Assembly: GCF_900185715.1 (NCBI RefSeq)
Contig: NZ_FYAS01000007.1
Span: 124,001-188,000, forward strand
Source: Allobosea sp. CS1GBMeth4
Lineage (GTDB): Bacteria > Pseudomonadota > Alphaproteobacteria > Rhizobiales > Beijerinckiaceae
Direction: 5' to 3'
DNA length: 64,000 nucleotides
Part shown: one piece after another, positions 51,293 to 61,779 of the stretch
How the letters are laid out: every line of letters starts with the position of its first letter
Numbering within the stretch: position 1 is the first letter of the stretch
Translations under genes and position numbers: made by a program
Notes under the pieces: generated by a model
Told to the model about the DNA's origin: nothing
Databases searched by the model: none
Seen by the model: only the letters and a program-made list of their open reading frames with translations

Positions 51293-52122
51293 CCGGGCAG
51301 CTTCGCCCTCTCGTCGTCGCCACTGCGCTCGCTTTCGCGGTGACAGCCATATTCCCGGCTCTATCGCCCGCCGCCTACGCAAACCCGGCCGCGCCGGAGA
51401 GGCTGTGGACGGGCTTCAGCTCCCCGGTCGGGATGGCTTTCGATGCCGACGGACATCTGTTCGTCGCGGAATGGGGGGCGGGACAGGTCTCGCGCATCGA
51501 CCTCGCCGGCAAACGCGCCATTTTCGCCGATGGACTTGCCGGCCCGTCGGGATTGGCGGTCGGCCCGGATGGCGCGATCTACGTCGCGTCCTATTCCCTC
51601 GACGAAGTCTATCGCTTTACCCGGACCGGCGAGCGTCGGGTGCATGTGACCGGCCTCGCCACGCCGGCAGGGTTGAGCTTCGACAGAGCCGGCCGGCTGT
51701 TGATCGCCAACCGTCGCACCAACCAGATCCTGGCCGCCGACGACACAGGCCGGTTGGAGCCGGTCATCGAGGGCTTGCGGACGCCCGTCGCTGCTGTCCA
51801 GACCCCGGATGGCGGCTATGTCGTCTCCAATATCGGCGGTGGCGTCACGATCCTGCGTCCGGACGGTGCGCGGATCGAGGCCGGCGGCGCGTTCGCCACC
51901 CCCGGCCCAGGCGTGGCGGTCACGAAGGACGGCCGTGTCTTCGTGGTCGATTATGGCGGGACGACCGTGCGGGAAATCCTGCCGGATGGGCGATCCCGTG
52001 CGGTCGCGGAGGGATTGCGGAGCCCGGTCGGCCTCGTGGTCGCACCGGACGGCGCGTCGCTCCTGACCGCGACATGGGGCGACGGAGCGATCTATCGGAT
52101 TCCGATGTCCGGCCAAAGGTAG
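51289..52122 (+). CDS. secreted SMP-30/NHL-type beta-propeller protein
   Basis: The 277-residue protein has a signal peptide (MTGQLRPLVVATALAFAVTAIFPALSPAAYA). About six propeller blades follow with repeats such as SPVGMAFDADGHLFVAEWGAGQVSRID and PSGLAVGPDGAIYVASYSLDEVYRF. Gluconolactonase-like or protein-binding roles are both possible. The four-base overlap with the decarboxylase-like gene shows co-translation in a MerR-led operon. The combination of a lactone-type decarboxylase relative and a lactonase-like propeller suggests lactone chemistry, but this is inference. Confidence 0.8.
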   Translation: MTGQLRPLVVATALAFAVTAIFPALSPAAYANPAAPERLWTGFSSPVGMAFDADGHLFVAEWGAGQVSRIDLAGKRAIFADGLAGPSGLAVGPDGAIYVASYSLDEVYRFTRTGERRVHVTGLATPAGLSFDRAGRLLIANRRTNQILAADDTGRLEPVIEGLRTPVAAVQTPDGGYVVSNIGGGVTILRPDGARIEAGGAFATPGPGVAVTKDGRVFVVDYGGTTVREILPDGRSRAVAEGLRSPVGLVVAPDGASLLTATWGDGAIYRIPMSGQR

Positions 52123-52222
52123 CGGGCGCTCGCCGCGCCGGCTCGGCCGCCGACATGTCCCGGCCGTCGGCCCGGTAGGGAAGCGGAGCGCGAGGGGCGC
52201 GGCAGCGCGCCAATCCCGGCCT

Positions 52223-52846
52223 TTAGGCGCCGACCGCCGCTCCGTTCTCCAGCCGGGCGGCACCCGAGGCCACCAGCGCCAGCGCTTGCGGGTAGATCCT
52301 GTGCTCCTGTTCGAGCACGCGCGCCGACAGGCTCGCCTCATCGTCGCCGGGCAGGACAGGGACCCTGGCCTGCAGGATGGTCGGGCCGGCATCGAGCTCG
52401 GGCACGACGAAATGCACCGTGCAGCCATGCTCGGCGACGCCGGCTTCGAGCGCACGGGCGTGGGTATGCGTGCCGCGGAAATCGGGCAGCAGCGAGGGGT
52501 GGATATTGATCAGCCGGCCTTGCCAGCGCGTCACGAACCAGGGCGTCAGCACCCGCATGAAGCCGGCGAGCGCGACGAGCTCGATCCCGTGAGCACGCAG
52601 GGCCTCGTCGAGCGCCCGCTCGAAGCCTTCGCGATCCTTTCCGAAGGGCCGGTGGTCGACGCACACCGCCGCGATGCCGGCCGAGCGGGCGCGCTCCAGC
52701 CCGCCGGCATCGGGCAGGTTGGCCGCGACCAGCGCGATCTCGGCCGGAAAATCGGCAGCCCTGGCCGCCTCGATCAGCGCGACCATGTTGGAGCCGCGCC
52801 CGGAGATCAGGATGGCGGTCCGCACCCGCCCCGCCGCGGTGCTCAC
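52223..52846 (-). CDS. purN: phosphoribosylglycinamide formyltransferase
   Basis: The 207-residue enzyme has the catalytic trio N114, H116 and D152 in [12 protein letters not shown] and PELDAGPTI. It adds a formyl group from 10-formyltetrahydrofolate in purine synthesis. It uses a GTG start at 52846 that overlaps the purM stop (GTGA), so the two enzymes of consecutive pathway steps are co-translated. Its length matches the family. Confidence 0.96.
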   Translation of the reverse strand: MSTAAGRVRTAILISGRGSNMVALIEAARAADFPAEIALVAANLPDAGGLERARSAGIAAVCVDHRPFGKDREGFERALDEALRAHGIELVALAGFMRVLTPWFVTRWQGRLINIHPSLLPDFRGTHTHARALEAGVAEHGCTVHFVVPELDAGPTILQARVPVLPGDDEASLSARVLEQEHRIYPQALALVASGAARLENGAAVGA

Positions 52847-53913
52847 AGGGCGAGCTTCCCGCGATAGGTGACGGCCTCGTCGGCGCCGCGCGCCGTGACC
52901 TCGCCCAGCCGCACCGGCGTCTGGCCGGCCTCGGTCAGCGCCTTCATGACGGCATCCGCCTGCGCCGCCTCGGCCACCACGATCATGCCGACGCCGCAGT
53001 TGAAGGTGCGCAGCATTTCGCGCTCGGCGACGCCGCCGACCTTGGCGAGCCAGCCGAACACTGGCGGAACGGCGATCGCCGGCAGCTCGATCGCGACACC
53101 GAGATCGTCCGGCAGAACGCGCGGGATGTTGTCGGGGAAGCCGCCCCCGGTGATGTGGGCGAGGGCCTTGATGCCGGGCGCCGCCTTCAGCGCCTGCAGC
53201 AGCGGCTTCACATAGATCCGGGTCGGCTCCAGCAGCGCCTCGGCCAATGTCCTGTCCGGCGCGAACGGGGCGGGGGCCTCCCAGGCGAGGCCCGACAGGG
53301 CGACGATGCGGCGGACCAGCGAATAGCCGTTCGAGTGCACGCCGGAGGAGGGCAGGCCGAGAACGACGTCGCCGGCGACCACGTCGGCGCGCGGCAGCAA
53401 GCTGCCGCGCTCGGCCGCGCCGACGGCGAAGCCGGCGAGATCGTAGTCGTTGCCGGCATACATGCCCGGCATCTCGGCCGTCTCGCCGCCGATCAGGGCG
53501 CAGCCGGCCTGGCGGCAACCCTCCGCGATGCCGCGGACGATCTCGACGCCGGCCTTCGGGTCGAGCTTGCCGGTGGCGTAGTAGTCGAGGAAGAGCAGCG
53601 GCTCGGCGCCCTGGACGACGAGGTCGTTGACGCACATGGCGACGAGGTCGATGCCGATGGTGGCGTGGCGGCCGCTCTCGATCGCGATCTTGACTTTGGT
53701 GCCGACGCCGTCATTGGCCGCGACCAGGATCGGGTCGCTGAAGCCGGCGGCCTTCAGGTCGAACAGCCCGCCGAAGCCGCCGATCTCGGCGTCGGCGCCG
53801 GGACGCCGCGTCGAGCGCACCAGCGGCTTGATCGCGTCGACCATCGCATTGCCGGCGTCGATGTCGACGCCCGCCTGCGCATAGGTCAGCCCGTTGGCGC
53901 CCGGTTTGGTCAT
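52843..53913 (-). CDS. purM: phosphoribosylformylglycinamidine cyclo-ligase
   Basis: The 356-residue enzyme begins [22 protein letters not shown] and contains [42 protein letters not shown] and [11 protein letters not shown], all AIR synthetase signatures. It closes the imidazole ring with ATP. It is the first gene of the purM-purN operon and is divergent from a phosphatidyltransferase gene across 196 bases, where no purine riboswitch or PurR-like site was evident. Confidence 0.97.
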   Translation of the reverse strand: MTKPGANGLTYAQAGVDIDAGNAMVDAIKPLVRSTRRPGADAEIGGFGGLFDLKAAGFSDPILVAANDGVGTKVKIAIESGRHATIGIDLVAMCVNDLVVQGAEPLLFLDYYATGKLDPKAGVEIVRGIAEGCRQAGCALIGGETAEMPGMYAGNDYDLAGFAVGAAERGSLLPRADVVAGDVVLGLPSSGVHSNGYSLVRRIVALSGLAWEAPAPFAPDRTLAEALLEPTRIYVKPLLQALKAAPGIKALAHITGGGFPDNIPRVLPDDLGVAIELPAIAVPPVFGWLAKVGGVAEREMLRTFNCGVGMIVVAEAAQADAVMKALTEAGQTPVRLGEVTARGADEAVTYRGKLAL

Positions 53914-54109
53914 CGGCTTCGCTTCTCTGCACCAGAACTGTGAGATGGATTCACCGATCGGGTCAATTCGGCCCGATCGGATCCGGCTCCTGCTGCGCGA
54001 GCGAATAGGCAAGGGCAGGGCTGCGGGCAAGCCCCTCCGCGAAAGCGTTTCGCAGTTCTCCCGCCCATGTTCTACCCTGAGGCGCGATTCCGCCGGCGGG
54101 TCTCTTTCG

Positions 54110-54640
54110 ATGACGCTTCCGAACCTGATCACCATCGCCCGGCTGATCCTGGTGCCGCTGGTGATCGTCATGATCGTCAACGCCCGCTGGGATGCGGCCT
54201 TCGTCCTCTTCGTCGCGGCCGGCGTCTCCGACGCGATCGACGGTTTCATCGCCAGGCGCTTCGACATGAGGAGCGAGCTCGGCGCCTATCTCGACCCCGT
54301 CGCCGACAAGGCGCTGATCGTCTCGCTCTACATCACGCTCGCCATCGTCGGCATCATCCCGGTCTGGCTGGTGATCGTCGTCGTGTCCCGCGACCTGATG
54401 ATCATCACCGCGGTGATCCTGTCTTGGCTGATGGCGAAGCCGGTCACGATCGCGCCGATCGTCGTCAGCAAGCTCAACACCGCCGCGCAGATCGTCTTCG
54501 CCGCGCTGGTGCTCGGCGCGAAATCCTTCGGGATCGAGGTCGGCGCCGCGATGCCGGCGGCCCAGATCGTCGTCGCGGCCTTGACGCTCGCCTCCATGGG
54601 CGCCTACCTCGCCCTCTGGCTGCGGCATATGGCGAGCTGA
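54110..54640 (+). CDS. CDP-alcohol phosphatidyltransferase family protein
   Basis: The 176-residue membrane protein has the complete CDP-alcohol signature D-G-x2-A-R-x8-G-x3-D-x3-D in [23 protein letters not shown] (about residues 43-65) and five to six membrane segments. It exchanges CMP for an alcohol such as glycerol 3-phosphate. This could be phosphatidylglycerophosphate synthase or a second enzyme of that kind, since the classical pgsA often lies elsewhere. The ribosome binding site is weak. The PerM-like gene follows after 151 bases. Confidence 0.88.
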   Translation: MTLPNLITIARLILVPLVIVMIVNARWDAAFVLFVAAGVSDAIDGFIARRFDMRSELGAYLDPVADKALIVSLYITLAIVGIIPVWLVIVVVSRDLMIITAVILSWLMAKPVTIAPIVVSKLNTAAQIVFAALVLGAKSFGIEVGAAMPAAQIVVAALTLASMGAYLALWLRHMAS

Positions 54641-54791
54641 GCCGGCAGCTTGGATGCTGCGGGGCGGATCACCCGGGGTCAGCGGCGCAGCGAGCCCGGC
54701 TCTGGACGATGCCGCATTCGGAACGACATCGTCACGAATGCAGATACGCGATCGTTTGTAATAGTTTAGAGCATGCTCTAGAGGCGGGCCC

Positions 54792-55886
54792 ATGAGTCTT
54801 CAGCGTCAACTGCTCTTCTGGGTGCTCGCTCTGGCCGCGCTGGTGCTGGCGTTGATGCTGTTCCGGGACGTGCTCCTGCCGTTCATCGCTGCCCTGGCGC
54901 TGGCCTATCTGCTCGATCCGCTGGCTGACCGGCTGGAACGCTGGGGGTTCAGCCGGCTGACTGCCACGATCGCCATCCTCTGCCTGTTCCTGCTCATCTT
55001 CATCGCCGGGCTGGTGCTGCTCGCCCCGCTGCTCAGCCAGCAGCTCGCCGGGCTGGTCGCGCGCCTGCCGGGCGACGCCGCCAAGCTGCAGGCGCTGATC
55101 ATGGAGCGCGGCGCGCCGCTGCTCGAACGCTTCGGCGGTGCCAAGCTCGCCCAGGACGCGCAGAGCTCGCTCGGCAATCTCGTCGGCGAAGCGACCAATT
55201 GGGTCGGCAAGCTGCTGGGGTCGCTCTGGTCGGGCGGCACGGCGATCGTCGGAGTGTTCTCGCTGCTGGTGCTGACCCCCGTGATCGCCTTCTACCTGCT
55301 CGCCGACTGGGACCGCATGGTCGCGACCGTCGACGGTTGGCTGCCGCTCGATCATCGCGACACGATCCGCGCGCTGCTGCGCGAGATGGACACTGCCATC
55401 GCCGGCTTCCTGCGCGGCCAGGCGCTGGTCTGCCTCCTGCTCGGCCTGTTCTATGCGGTCGGTCTGTCCCTGGTTGGCGTCAATTTCGGCGCGCTGATCG
55501 GCATCATCAGCGGCTTTCTCTCCTTCGTCCCCTATGTCGGCTCGCTGACCGGGCTCGTGCTCTCGGTCGGCGTGGCGACCGTGCAGTTCTGGCCGGACTG
55601 GACGATGCCTCTGTTGACGCTCGCCGTCTTCGCCGTCGGCCAGTTCATCGAAGGCAACATCCTGCAGCCCAAGCTCGTCGGCGATTCGATCGGCGTGCAC
55701 CCGGTCTGGCTGATGTTCGCGCTGCTCGCCTTCGGTTCGCTCTTCGGCTTCGTCGGCCTGCTGCTGGCGGTGCCCCTGGCGGCCATCATCGGGGTCCTCG
55801 CGCGTTTCGCGCTGCGGCAATATCTCGCCAGCCCGTATTATCGCGGCCATGGCGGTCCGCTCGCCGACGACCATGCCGAACCGTGA
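54792..55886 (+). CDS. AI-2E/PerM family membrane transporter
   Basis: The 364-residue protein has about eight membrane segments with the PerM pattern LPFIAALALAYLLDPLADRLERWGFSRL at the N-terminus and FGALIGIISGFLSFVPYVGSLTGL and QFIEGNILQPKLVGDSIGVHPVWLMFALLAFGSLFGFVGLLLAVPLAA near the C-terminus. Members export autoinducer or small cations; the substrate is not known here. GAGG precedes the ATG. The last codons overlap the hda gene. Confidence 0.9.
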   Translation: MSLQRQLLFWVLALAALVLALMLFRDVLLPFIAALALAYLLDPLADRLERWGFSRLTATIAILCLFLLIFIAGLVLLAPLLSQQLAGLVARLPGDAAKLQALIMERGAPLLERFGGAKLAQDAQSSLGNLVGEATNWVGKLLGSLWSGGTAIVGVFSLLVLTPVIAFYLLADWDRMVATVDGWLPLDHRDTIRALLREMDTAIAGFLRGQALVCLLLGLFYAVGLSLVGVNFGALIGIISGFLSFVPYVGSLTGLVLSVGVATVQFWPDWTMPLLTLAVFAVGQFIEGNILQPKLVGDSIGVHPVWLMFALLAFGSLFGFVGLLLAVPLAAIIGVLARFALRQYLASPYYRGHGGPLADDHAEP

Positions 55887-56571
55887 GTCCTTCGTGAAGC
55901 CGCGCCAGCTCGCCTTCGATCTGCCGGTCGACAGCCGGCACGGTGTCGAGGACTTCCTGGTCGGCCCCTCCAACGAGCAGGCCTATGGCCTGATCGAGAG
56001 CTGGCCGAACTGGCCGTCCGCCTGGCTGCGCCTCGTTGGTCCGGAGGGGGCGGGCAAGACCCATCTCGCCGCGATCTGGGCGGCCAGGGCGCACGCCTGG
56101 ACGGTTCGGGCCGCCGAGATCGACGAGGCGAAGGTGCCGCATCTGGCCTCCGGCGGCGCGCTGGTGATCGAGGATTGCGACCGCGCCCCGCTCGACGAAC
56201 CTGCGCTGTTCCATCTCCTCAACGCCACCAGGGCGCGCGGCGCCTCCGTCCTGCTGACGGCGCGGACCGAGCCGGGACAATGGGGGTTGAAGGTGCCGGA
56301 CCTGCTCTCGCGCCTGCGCCTGGCGCCGCAGGCCGAGATCGCGCCTCCTGACGACGCGCTGCTGCGCGCGCTGCTGGTCAAGCTCTTCGTCGACCGTCAG
56401 CTCATCGTCGATACCGGCACGATCGAGACCCTGGCGCTGCGGATGGAGCGGTCCTTCGCCGCGGCGCGCGACCTCGTCGACGCGCTCGACCGGCTTTCGC
56501 TCGAGCGCGGCCGGCGCGTCACCCGCGCCATGGCCAACGAGGTGGTCGCCTCGCTCTTCCCGGAGGAGTGA
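55873..56571 (+). CDS. hdaA: DnaA-related regulatory inactivator (Hda/HdaA)
   Basis: The 232-residue protein begins MPNRESFVKPRQLAFDLP; QLAFDL is the sliding-clamp-binding motif of Hda. An AAA+ domain follows with Walker A GPEGAGKTHLAAIW and Walker B LVIEDCD. It lacks the DNA-binding domain of DnaA. With the clamp it stimulates ATP hydrolysis by DnaA and prevents re-initiation. It overlaps the transporter gene by 14 bases, an arrangement seen in related alphaproteobacteria. Confidence 0.92.
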   Translation: MPNRESFVKPRQLAFDLPVDSRHGVEDFLVGPSNEQAYGLIESWPNWPSAWLRLVGPEGAGKTHLAAIWAARAHAWTVRAAEIDEAKVPHLASGGALVIEDCDRAPLDEPALFHLLNATRARGASVLLTARTEPGQWGLKVPDLLSRLRLAPQAEIAPPDDALLRALLVKLFVDRQLIVDTGTIETLALRMERSFAAARDLVDALDRLSLERGRRVTRAMANEVVASLFPEE

Positions 56572-56575
56572 GGCT

Positions 56576-57844
56576 TCAGGCCTTCGCCGCAGCCGCCCCG
56601 GTCAGGCGGGCATGGACCGTCTCGATCAGCAGCTCGTGCGCCCGCGCCGCGATCGCGTCGAGCGACGGCGTCCTGACGAACATGGCGGCGGCCTTTTCGG
56701 CCAGCTCCTCGCGGCTCGGCAGCACCGGCATGTGCCAGTGGGCGATCGCGTCCTGGGCCTGCACCTGCACGGCCTGCAGCCGCTCGCCGGCGCGGACCTG
56801 CATCGCGGCCAGCGCCTCGCGGAACTCGGGCAATGTCAGCGTCGGCAGATGCAGTTCGGGCAGATGCAGCGCCGGCAGGCCGGGAGCGCTCGCATAGGCG
56901 TCGCGGAAGGCCAGGACGATGCGCTCGACCGGCACGGAGGCGGCGAGCCGTTCGGCCGAGCGCTCGATCACGCGCGGCGGCAGCGCCTGCGAGCGGTCGA
57001 CCACCGCCTGCGGCGGCGCCTTCAGGTCCCAGACCAGACGCAGCTTCGACAGGCCGAGGATGAGGTAGTAGGTCGGATCCCACTGCCACCAGCGGAAGCC
57101 CTGGCGGACGCTGTACTGATAGGCGTGGTGGTTGTTGTGCCAGCCTTCGCCCATGGTGATGATCGCCAGCCACCAGTTGTTCCGGCTCTCGTCGCCGGTG
57201 ACGTAGTCCTTGTCGCCGTGCACATGCGCCAGCGAGTTGATGCAGAAGGTGGCGTGATAGACGGCGACCGTCGACCAGAAGAAGCCGACGAACAGCCCGC
57301 TCCAGCCGTCGACGGCAAAGCAGAGCAGCGCCAGCGCGGCGGCCGGCAGCAGTTCGAAGCGATGCAGGAAGCTCAGTTCCGGGAAGCGCGTCAGGTCGGC
57401 GACGGTCGAGCTGTCGCAGACCTCATGGCCGCGGCTGAAGATCCAGCCGACATGGGAATAGGCGAAGGAATTCTGCACCGGCGAATGCACGTCGTGCTCG
57501 GTGTCGGAGAAGCGGTGGTGATGCCGGTGCTTCGAGGCCCACCAGATCACGCTCTTCTGCGCCGTCGACTGGGCGAGGACGGCGAGCACGAACTGGCCGA
57601 TCCGGCTGGTCTTGTAGGAGCGGTGCGAGAAGTAGCGGTGGTAGCCCGCGGTCACCGCGAACATGCGCAGCCAGTACAGGCCGAAGGCGAGCCAGAGCGC
57701 GGTCGTGCTGACGCCGCTCCAGAGCGCGCCCAGGCAGGCGAGATGCACCAGCACGAACGGAATGGCCGCGGGGTAGACGATGTCGCCGTGATCGGCGTGC
57801 TGCTGCTCTGACAAGGTCGTTCTCTGGACTGCGTCTGAAGGCAT
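56576..57844 (-). CDS. membrane fatty-acid desaturase with C-terminal extension
   Basis: The 422-residue protein has the three histidine boxes of acyl desaturases: H69-H74 (HRYFSH), H106-H110 (HRHHH) and H236-H240 (HNNHH), with four membrane segments. It probably makes delta-9 unsaturated acyl chains using oxygen. From about 320 a 100-residue tail follows, with a repeated [19 protein letters not shown]-like run and amphipathic helices, not part of the usual family. It converges on hdaA with four bases between stops. The start at 57844 has only a weak ribosome binding site. Confidence 0.9.
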   Translation of the reverse strand: MPSDAVQRTTLSEQQHADHGDIVYPAAIPFVLVHLACLGALWSGVSTTALWLAFGLYWLRMFAVTAGYHRYFSHRSYKTSRIGQFVLAVLAQSTAQKSVIWWASKHRHHHRFSDTEHDVHSPVQNSFAYSHVGWIFSRGHEVCDSSTVADLTRFPELSFLHRFELLPAAALALLCFAVDGWSGLFVGFFWSTVAVYHATFCINSLAHVHGDKDYVTGDESRNNWWLAIITMGEGWHNNHHAYQYSVRQGFRWWQWDPTYYLILGLSKLRLVWDLKAPPQAVVDRSQALPPRVIERSAERLAASVPVERIVLAFRDAYASAPGLPALHLPELHLPTLTLPEFREALAAMQVRAGERLQAVQVQAQDAIAHWHMPVLPSREELAEKAAAMFVRTPSLDAIAARAHELLIETVHARLTGAAAAKA

Positions 57845-58059
57845 GCGGGATTCGCATGCCGACCAAACATCAGCGGCAGGGCCGGCGCAAGCGTCGCCGA
57901 CGTCGATCCAATGTGACGTTTGGCCTCGCTTGTCATCGAAATGTCGCGCTAGGGTGGCTTCAAGACCAAGGCGGCCGGACGGCTGCGGACATGACGATAC
58001 AGAGCAGAGTTGCAGGACCGGCAGTGGCACGAGCGGCGTCGACAGCGAGAGCGAAGCGA

Positions 58060-60276
58060 ATGACCCAGGATGTGGCGGAAGCGCCGGCCCCGAAGACGGT
58101 GGCTCCGGCGCCGGCGAATATGACCCTTCATGTCGACGAGGAGCTCCGGCAATCGCCCAAACGCTTCATGAACCGGGAGCTGTCCTGGCTTCAGTTCAAC
58201 CGGCGGGTGATGGAGGAGGCCTCGAACCGGAACCATCCGCTGCTCGAGCAGCTGCGCTTCCTCTCGATTTCGGCGAACAATCTCGACGAGTTCTTCATGG
58301 TGCGCGTCTCCGGCCTGCGCGAGCAGCTCAAGGCCGGCGTGGTGACGCCGAGCCAGGACGGGCTGAGCCCGGCCGAGCAGCTCGCGGCACTCGGCGAGGC
58401 CGTCTCGGCGCTGACCCGCGACCAGCAGATCCGCTGGACCGAGCTCAAGCAGGATCTGGAGGCGGAGCGGATCCACCTGCTGCGGCCGGCCGATATCGGC
58501 GCGCAGGACCGCATCTGGCTCGAGGACCGCTTCCTGCATTACGTCTTCCCGGTGCTGACGCCGCTGGCGATCGACCCGGCTCATCCCTTTCCGTTCATCC
58601 CCAATCTCGGCTTCACCATCGCGCTGGCGCTGGAGCGGGTCGGCGACGGCCGGGCCCTCGACGCGCTGATCCGCGTCCCGGTGAAGATGGACCGCTTCAT
58701 CGAATTGCCCGATCTCGCCCGCGAGGGCGTCCAGCGCTTCATCATGCTGGAGGACCTGGTCGCGCTCTTCATCGGCAAGCTCTTCCCGGGCTACGAGGTC
58801 AAGGGCACCGGATCGTTCCGCATCATCCGCGACTCCGATCTCGACATCGAGGAGGAGGCGGAGGACCTGGTCCGCGTCTTCGAGACCATGCTGAAGCAGC
58901 GCCGCCGCGGCGTTGTCATCCGGCTCGAACTCCACGCCGACATGCCGGCGCATCTGCGCGACCTGATCGTGCGCGAGCTCAAGGTCGATCCCGACGAGGT
59001 CGTGATCGTCGACGGCATGATCGGCCTCAACGAGCTCTCTCAGCTCGTCGGGGTCGACCGGCCGGATCTCAAGTTCAAGCCCTACAACGCCCGCTTCCCG
59101 GAGCGCATCCGCGAGCATGGCGGCGACTGCTTCGCCGCCATCCGCCAGAAGGACCTGATCGTCCACCATCCCTATGAGAGCTTCGACGTCGTCGTGCAGT
59201 TCCTGCAGCAGGCGGCGCGCGACCCCAATGTCGTCGCGATCAAGCAGACGCTCTACCGCACCTCCTCGAACTCGCCGATCGTCCAGGCGCTTGCGGAAGC
59301 GGCCGAGGCCGGCAAGTCGGTGACCGCGCTGGTCGAGCTCAAGGCCCGCTTCGACGAGGAGGCCAACATCCGCTGGGCCAAGGATCTGGAGCGCGCCGGC
59401 GTCCAGGTCGTCTACGGCTTCATCGAGCTCAAGACCCACGCCAAGCTCTCGATGGTGGTACGCCGCGAGGCCGGGCAGTTCGTGACCTATTGCCATATCG
59501 CCACCGGCAACTACCACCCGATCACGGCGCGCATCTACACCGACGTCTCCTTCTTCACCGCCGACCCGGTGATGGCGCAGGACGTCGCCCGCATCTTCAA
59601 CTTCATCACCGGCTATGCCGAGCCGGCCGAGCTGGAGCGCATGGCGGTCTCGCCGGTGAACCTGAAGAAGCGCTTGCTCGCCGACATCGCCGAGGAGGTC
59701 GCGCATGTGAAGGCAGGCCGGATCGGCGCGATCTGGGGCAAGTGCAACTCGCTGGTCGATCCCGAGATCATCGACGCGCTCTACGATGCCAGCCAGGCCG
59801 GCGTGCAGATCGACTTCGTGGTGCGCGGCATCTGCTGCCTCCGGCCGGGCGTGCCGGGCCTCTCCGACAATATCCGCGTCAAGTCGATCGTCGGGCGTTT
59901 CCTGGAGCATACCCGCGTCTACGCCTTCGGCGCCGGCTACGGCCTGCCTTCCGCCAAGGCCAAGGCCTACATCTCCTCGGCCGATCTGATGCCGCGCAAT
60001 CTCGACCGCCGGGTCGAGGCGCTGACGCCGATCCAGAACGCCACGGTCCACCAGCAGCTGCTCGAGCAGATCATGCTGGCGAACTTTCTCGACAACGAAC
60101 AGAGCTGGACCATCTTGCCCGATGGCGGCTCGCGACGCATTGTCCCGCCGTCGGCCGAAGAGTCGTTCAACGCCCATAATTACTTCATGACGAATCCGAG
60201 CCTGTCTGGTCGTGGAAAATCTCTCTCGAGCTCGAGTCCGCGCAGCCTCGCCCGCCGCACCGGCAAGAAGGTCTGA
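58060..60276 (+). CDS. ppk: polyphosphate kinase 1
   Basis: The enzyme has [36 protein letters not shown] at the start of the conserved part. The catalytic histidine region [33 protein letters not shown] sits in the phospholipase-D-like half. It makes polyphosphate from ATP. I placed the start at the ATG at 58060 (738 residues); an in-frame ATG at 57991 is also possible, and the usual family length is about 690-730. The ppx gene begins within its 3' end. Confidence 0.95.
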   Translation: MTQDVAEAPAPKTVAPAPANMTLHVDEELRQSPKRFMNRELSWLQFNRRVMEEASNRNHPLLEQLRFLSISANNLDEFFMVRVSGLREQLKAGVVTPSQDGLSPAEQLAALGEAVSALTRDQQIRWTELKQDLEAERIHLLRPADIGAQDRIWLEDRFLHYVFPVLTPLAIDPAHPFPFIPNLGFTIALALERVGDGRALDALIRVPVKMDRFIELPDLAREGVQRFIMLEDLVALFIGKLFPGYEVKGTGSFRIIRDSDLDIEEEAEDLVRVFETMLKQRRRGVVIRLELHADMPAHLRDLIVRELKVDPDEVVIVDGMIGLNELSQLVGVDRPDLKFKPYNARFPERIREHGGDCFAAIRQKDLIVHHPYESFDVVVQFLQQAARDPNVVAIKQTLYRTSSNSPIVQALAEAAEAGKSVTALVELKARFDEEANIRWAKDLERAGVQVVYGFIELKTHAKLSMVVRREAGQFVTYCHIATGNYHPITARIYTDVSFFTADPVMAQDVARIFNFITGYAEPAELERMAVSPVNLKKRLLADIAEEVAHVKAGRIGAIWGKCNSLVDPEIIDALYDASQAGVQIDFVVRGICCLRPGVPGLSDNIRVKSIVGRFLEHTRVYAFGAGYGLPSAKAKAYISSADLMPRNLDRRVEALTPIQNATVHQQLLEQIMLANFLDNEQSWTILPDGGSRRIVPPSAEESFNAHNYFMTNPSLSGRGKSLSSSSPRSLARRTGKKV

Positions 60277-61774
60277 GCAGGCGTCGGGCCGGCTGAGCGT
60301 CGGCGACACGGTCGCGATCATCGACATCGGCTCGAATTCCGTCCGCCTCGTCGTCTACGAGAGCCTGTCGCGGGCTCCCGCGCAGGTCTTCAACGAGAAG
60401 GAGATGGCGGGGCTCGGCCGACAGGTCGCCTCGACCGGAATGCTGGCGCAGGACGCGATCCAGAAGGCGCTCTCGGCGCTGGTGCGCTTCCGCATCCTGT
60501 GCGAGGCGATGCATGTCGGGCAGCTCAGGGTCATTGCCACGGCGGCGGCCCGCTACGCCTCGAACGGTCCCGACTTCATCGCGCGCGCCGAGGCCGCCGT
60601 CGGCCGGCCGATCGAGCTGATCTCCGGCGACCGCGAGGCCTATCTCTCCGCCCTCGGCGTGATCTCCGGCTTCGACCAGCCGCATGGCGTCGTCGGCGAC
60701 CTCGGCGGCGGCTCCCTCGAACTGATTTCCGTCGATGGCGACCGGGTCGGGGAGGGGATCAGCCTGCCGCTCGGCGGCCTCGCGCTGATCGACCGCTCGA
60801 AGAATTCGATGAAGGCGGCGGAGAAGATCGTCCGCGACGATCTCGACCATCACCCGCAGCTCGCCGCCATGCGGGGACGCGACTTCTACGCCGTCGGCGG
60901 CACCTGGCGCGCGCTCGCCACGCTGCATCAGCACCAATCGGGCTACCCGCTCAACGTCATGCACGGCTACACCGTGCCGGCCCGCGAGGCGAGCGACTTC
61001 GTCCGCCTGGTCGAGCGGGCCGATGCCTCGATGCTGGAAGCGATCGAGGCGATCTCCTCTGCCCGGCGCCCGCTGCTCGCCTATGGAGCGCTGGTGCTCG
61101 ACCAGATCATCAAGCGCGGCCGGCCCCGCAATGTCGTGATCTCCGCGAACGGCGTGCGCGAGGGCCTGCTGCACGAGCAGCTCGATCCGGGCGAGCGCTC
61201 GGCCGATGCGCTCCTGCGCGGCGCCGAGGACTACAACCAGCTGCGCGCCCGCGATCCGCGCCACGCCGACGATCTCGTCGCCTGGACCGACAGGCTCGTC
61301 GCCAGTGCCTATCCGCACGACGACCCGGCGTTGCAGCGCCTGCAGCGTGCCGCCTGCCTGCTCTCCGATATCGGCTGGCGCGCCCATCCCGACTATCGCG
61401 GCGAGCAGACGCTCAACGTCATCGCCCACGCGTCCTTCAGCGGCGTCGACCATGCCGGCCGCGCCTTCCTGGCGCTGACGGCGTTCTATCGCTATGCCGG
61501 CCTGAAGGCCTCGGCGCCGGCGGCGGAGGGTTTGCGGCGATTGCTGGCGACGCGCACGCTCGAGCGTGTCCACATCCTCGCTGCGGCGTTCCGGGTCGCC
61601 TATCTGGTCTCGGCCGGCATGCCCGGCATCCTGCCGCGCGCGCCGCTCGCCTGCGTCGACAGCCGGCTCGTCCTGCGCCTGCCCGACGACATGAAATCGC
61701 TGGCGAGCGAGCGCGTCACGGGGCGGCTGAAGCAGCTCGCCAAGCTGCTCGGCCGCGAGGTCGACATCCGGTAG
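60212..61774 (+). CDS. ppx: exopolyphosphatase / Ppx-GppA phosphatase
   Basis: The 520-residue protein has the ASKHA phosphate loops [17 protein letters not shown] and [18 protein letters not shown], catalytic glutamate in the loop near 130-140, and a C-terminal HD-like region ([18 protein letters not shown]). It removes end phosphates from polyphosphate and may also act on pppGpp. It starts with GTG at 60212, 65 bases inside ppk in another frame, so synthesis and breakdown enzymes are coupled. The first 26 residues are basic and may not be essential. Confidence 0.93.
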   Translation: MENLSRARVRAASPAAPARRSEQASGRLSVGDTVAIIDIGSNSVRLVVYESLSRAPAQVFNEKEMAGLGRQVASTGMLAQDAIQKALSALVRFRILCEAMHVGQLRVIATAAARYASNGPDFIARAEAAVGRPIELISGDREAYLSALGVISGFDQPHGVVGDLGGGSLELISVDGDRVGEGISLPLGGLALIDRSKNSMKAAEKIVRDDLDHHPQLAAMRGRDFYAVGGTWRALATLHQHQSGYPLNVMHGYTVPAREASDFVRLVERADASMLEAIEAISSARRPLLAYGALVLDQIIKRGRPRNVVISANGVREGLLHEQLDPGERSADALLRGAEDYNQLRARDPRHADDLVAWTDRLVASAYPHDDPALQRLQRAACLLSDIGWRAHPDYRGEQTLNVIAHASFSGVDHAGRAFLALTAFYRYAGLKASAPAAEGLRRLLATRTLERVHILAAAFRVAYLVSAGMPGILPRAPLACVDSRLVLRLPDDMKSLASERVTGRLKQLAKLLGREVDIR

Positions 61775-61779
61775 GGCGC

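Noticed and set aside
53914-54109. Purine riboswitch or PurR site before purM
   Set aside because: No conserved purine-aptamer core or convincing palindrome could be found in the gap.
57949-60327. Nearly 800-codon minus-strand frame opposite ppk
   Set aside because: It is a shadow of the polyphosphate kinase gene and runs past it at both ends without a ribosome binding site or family match.
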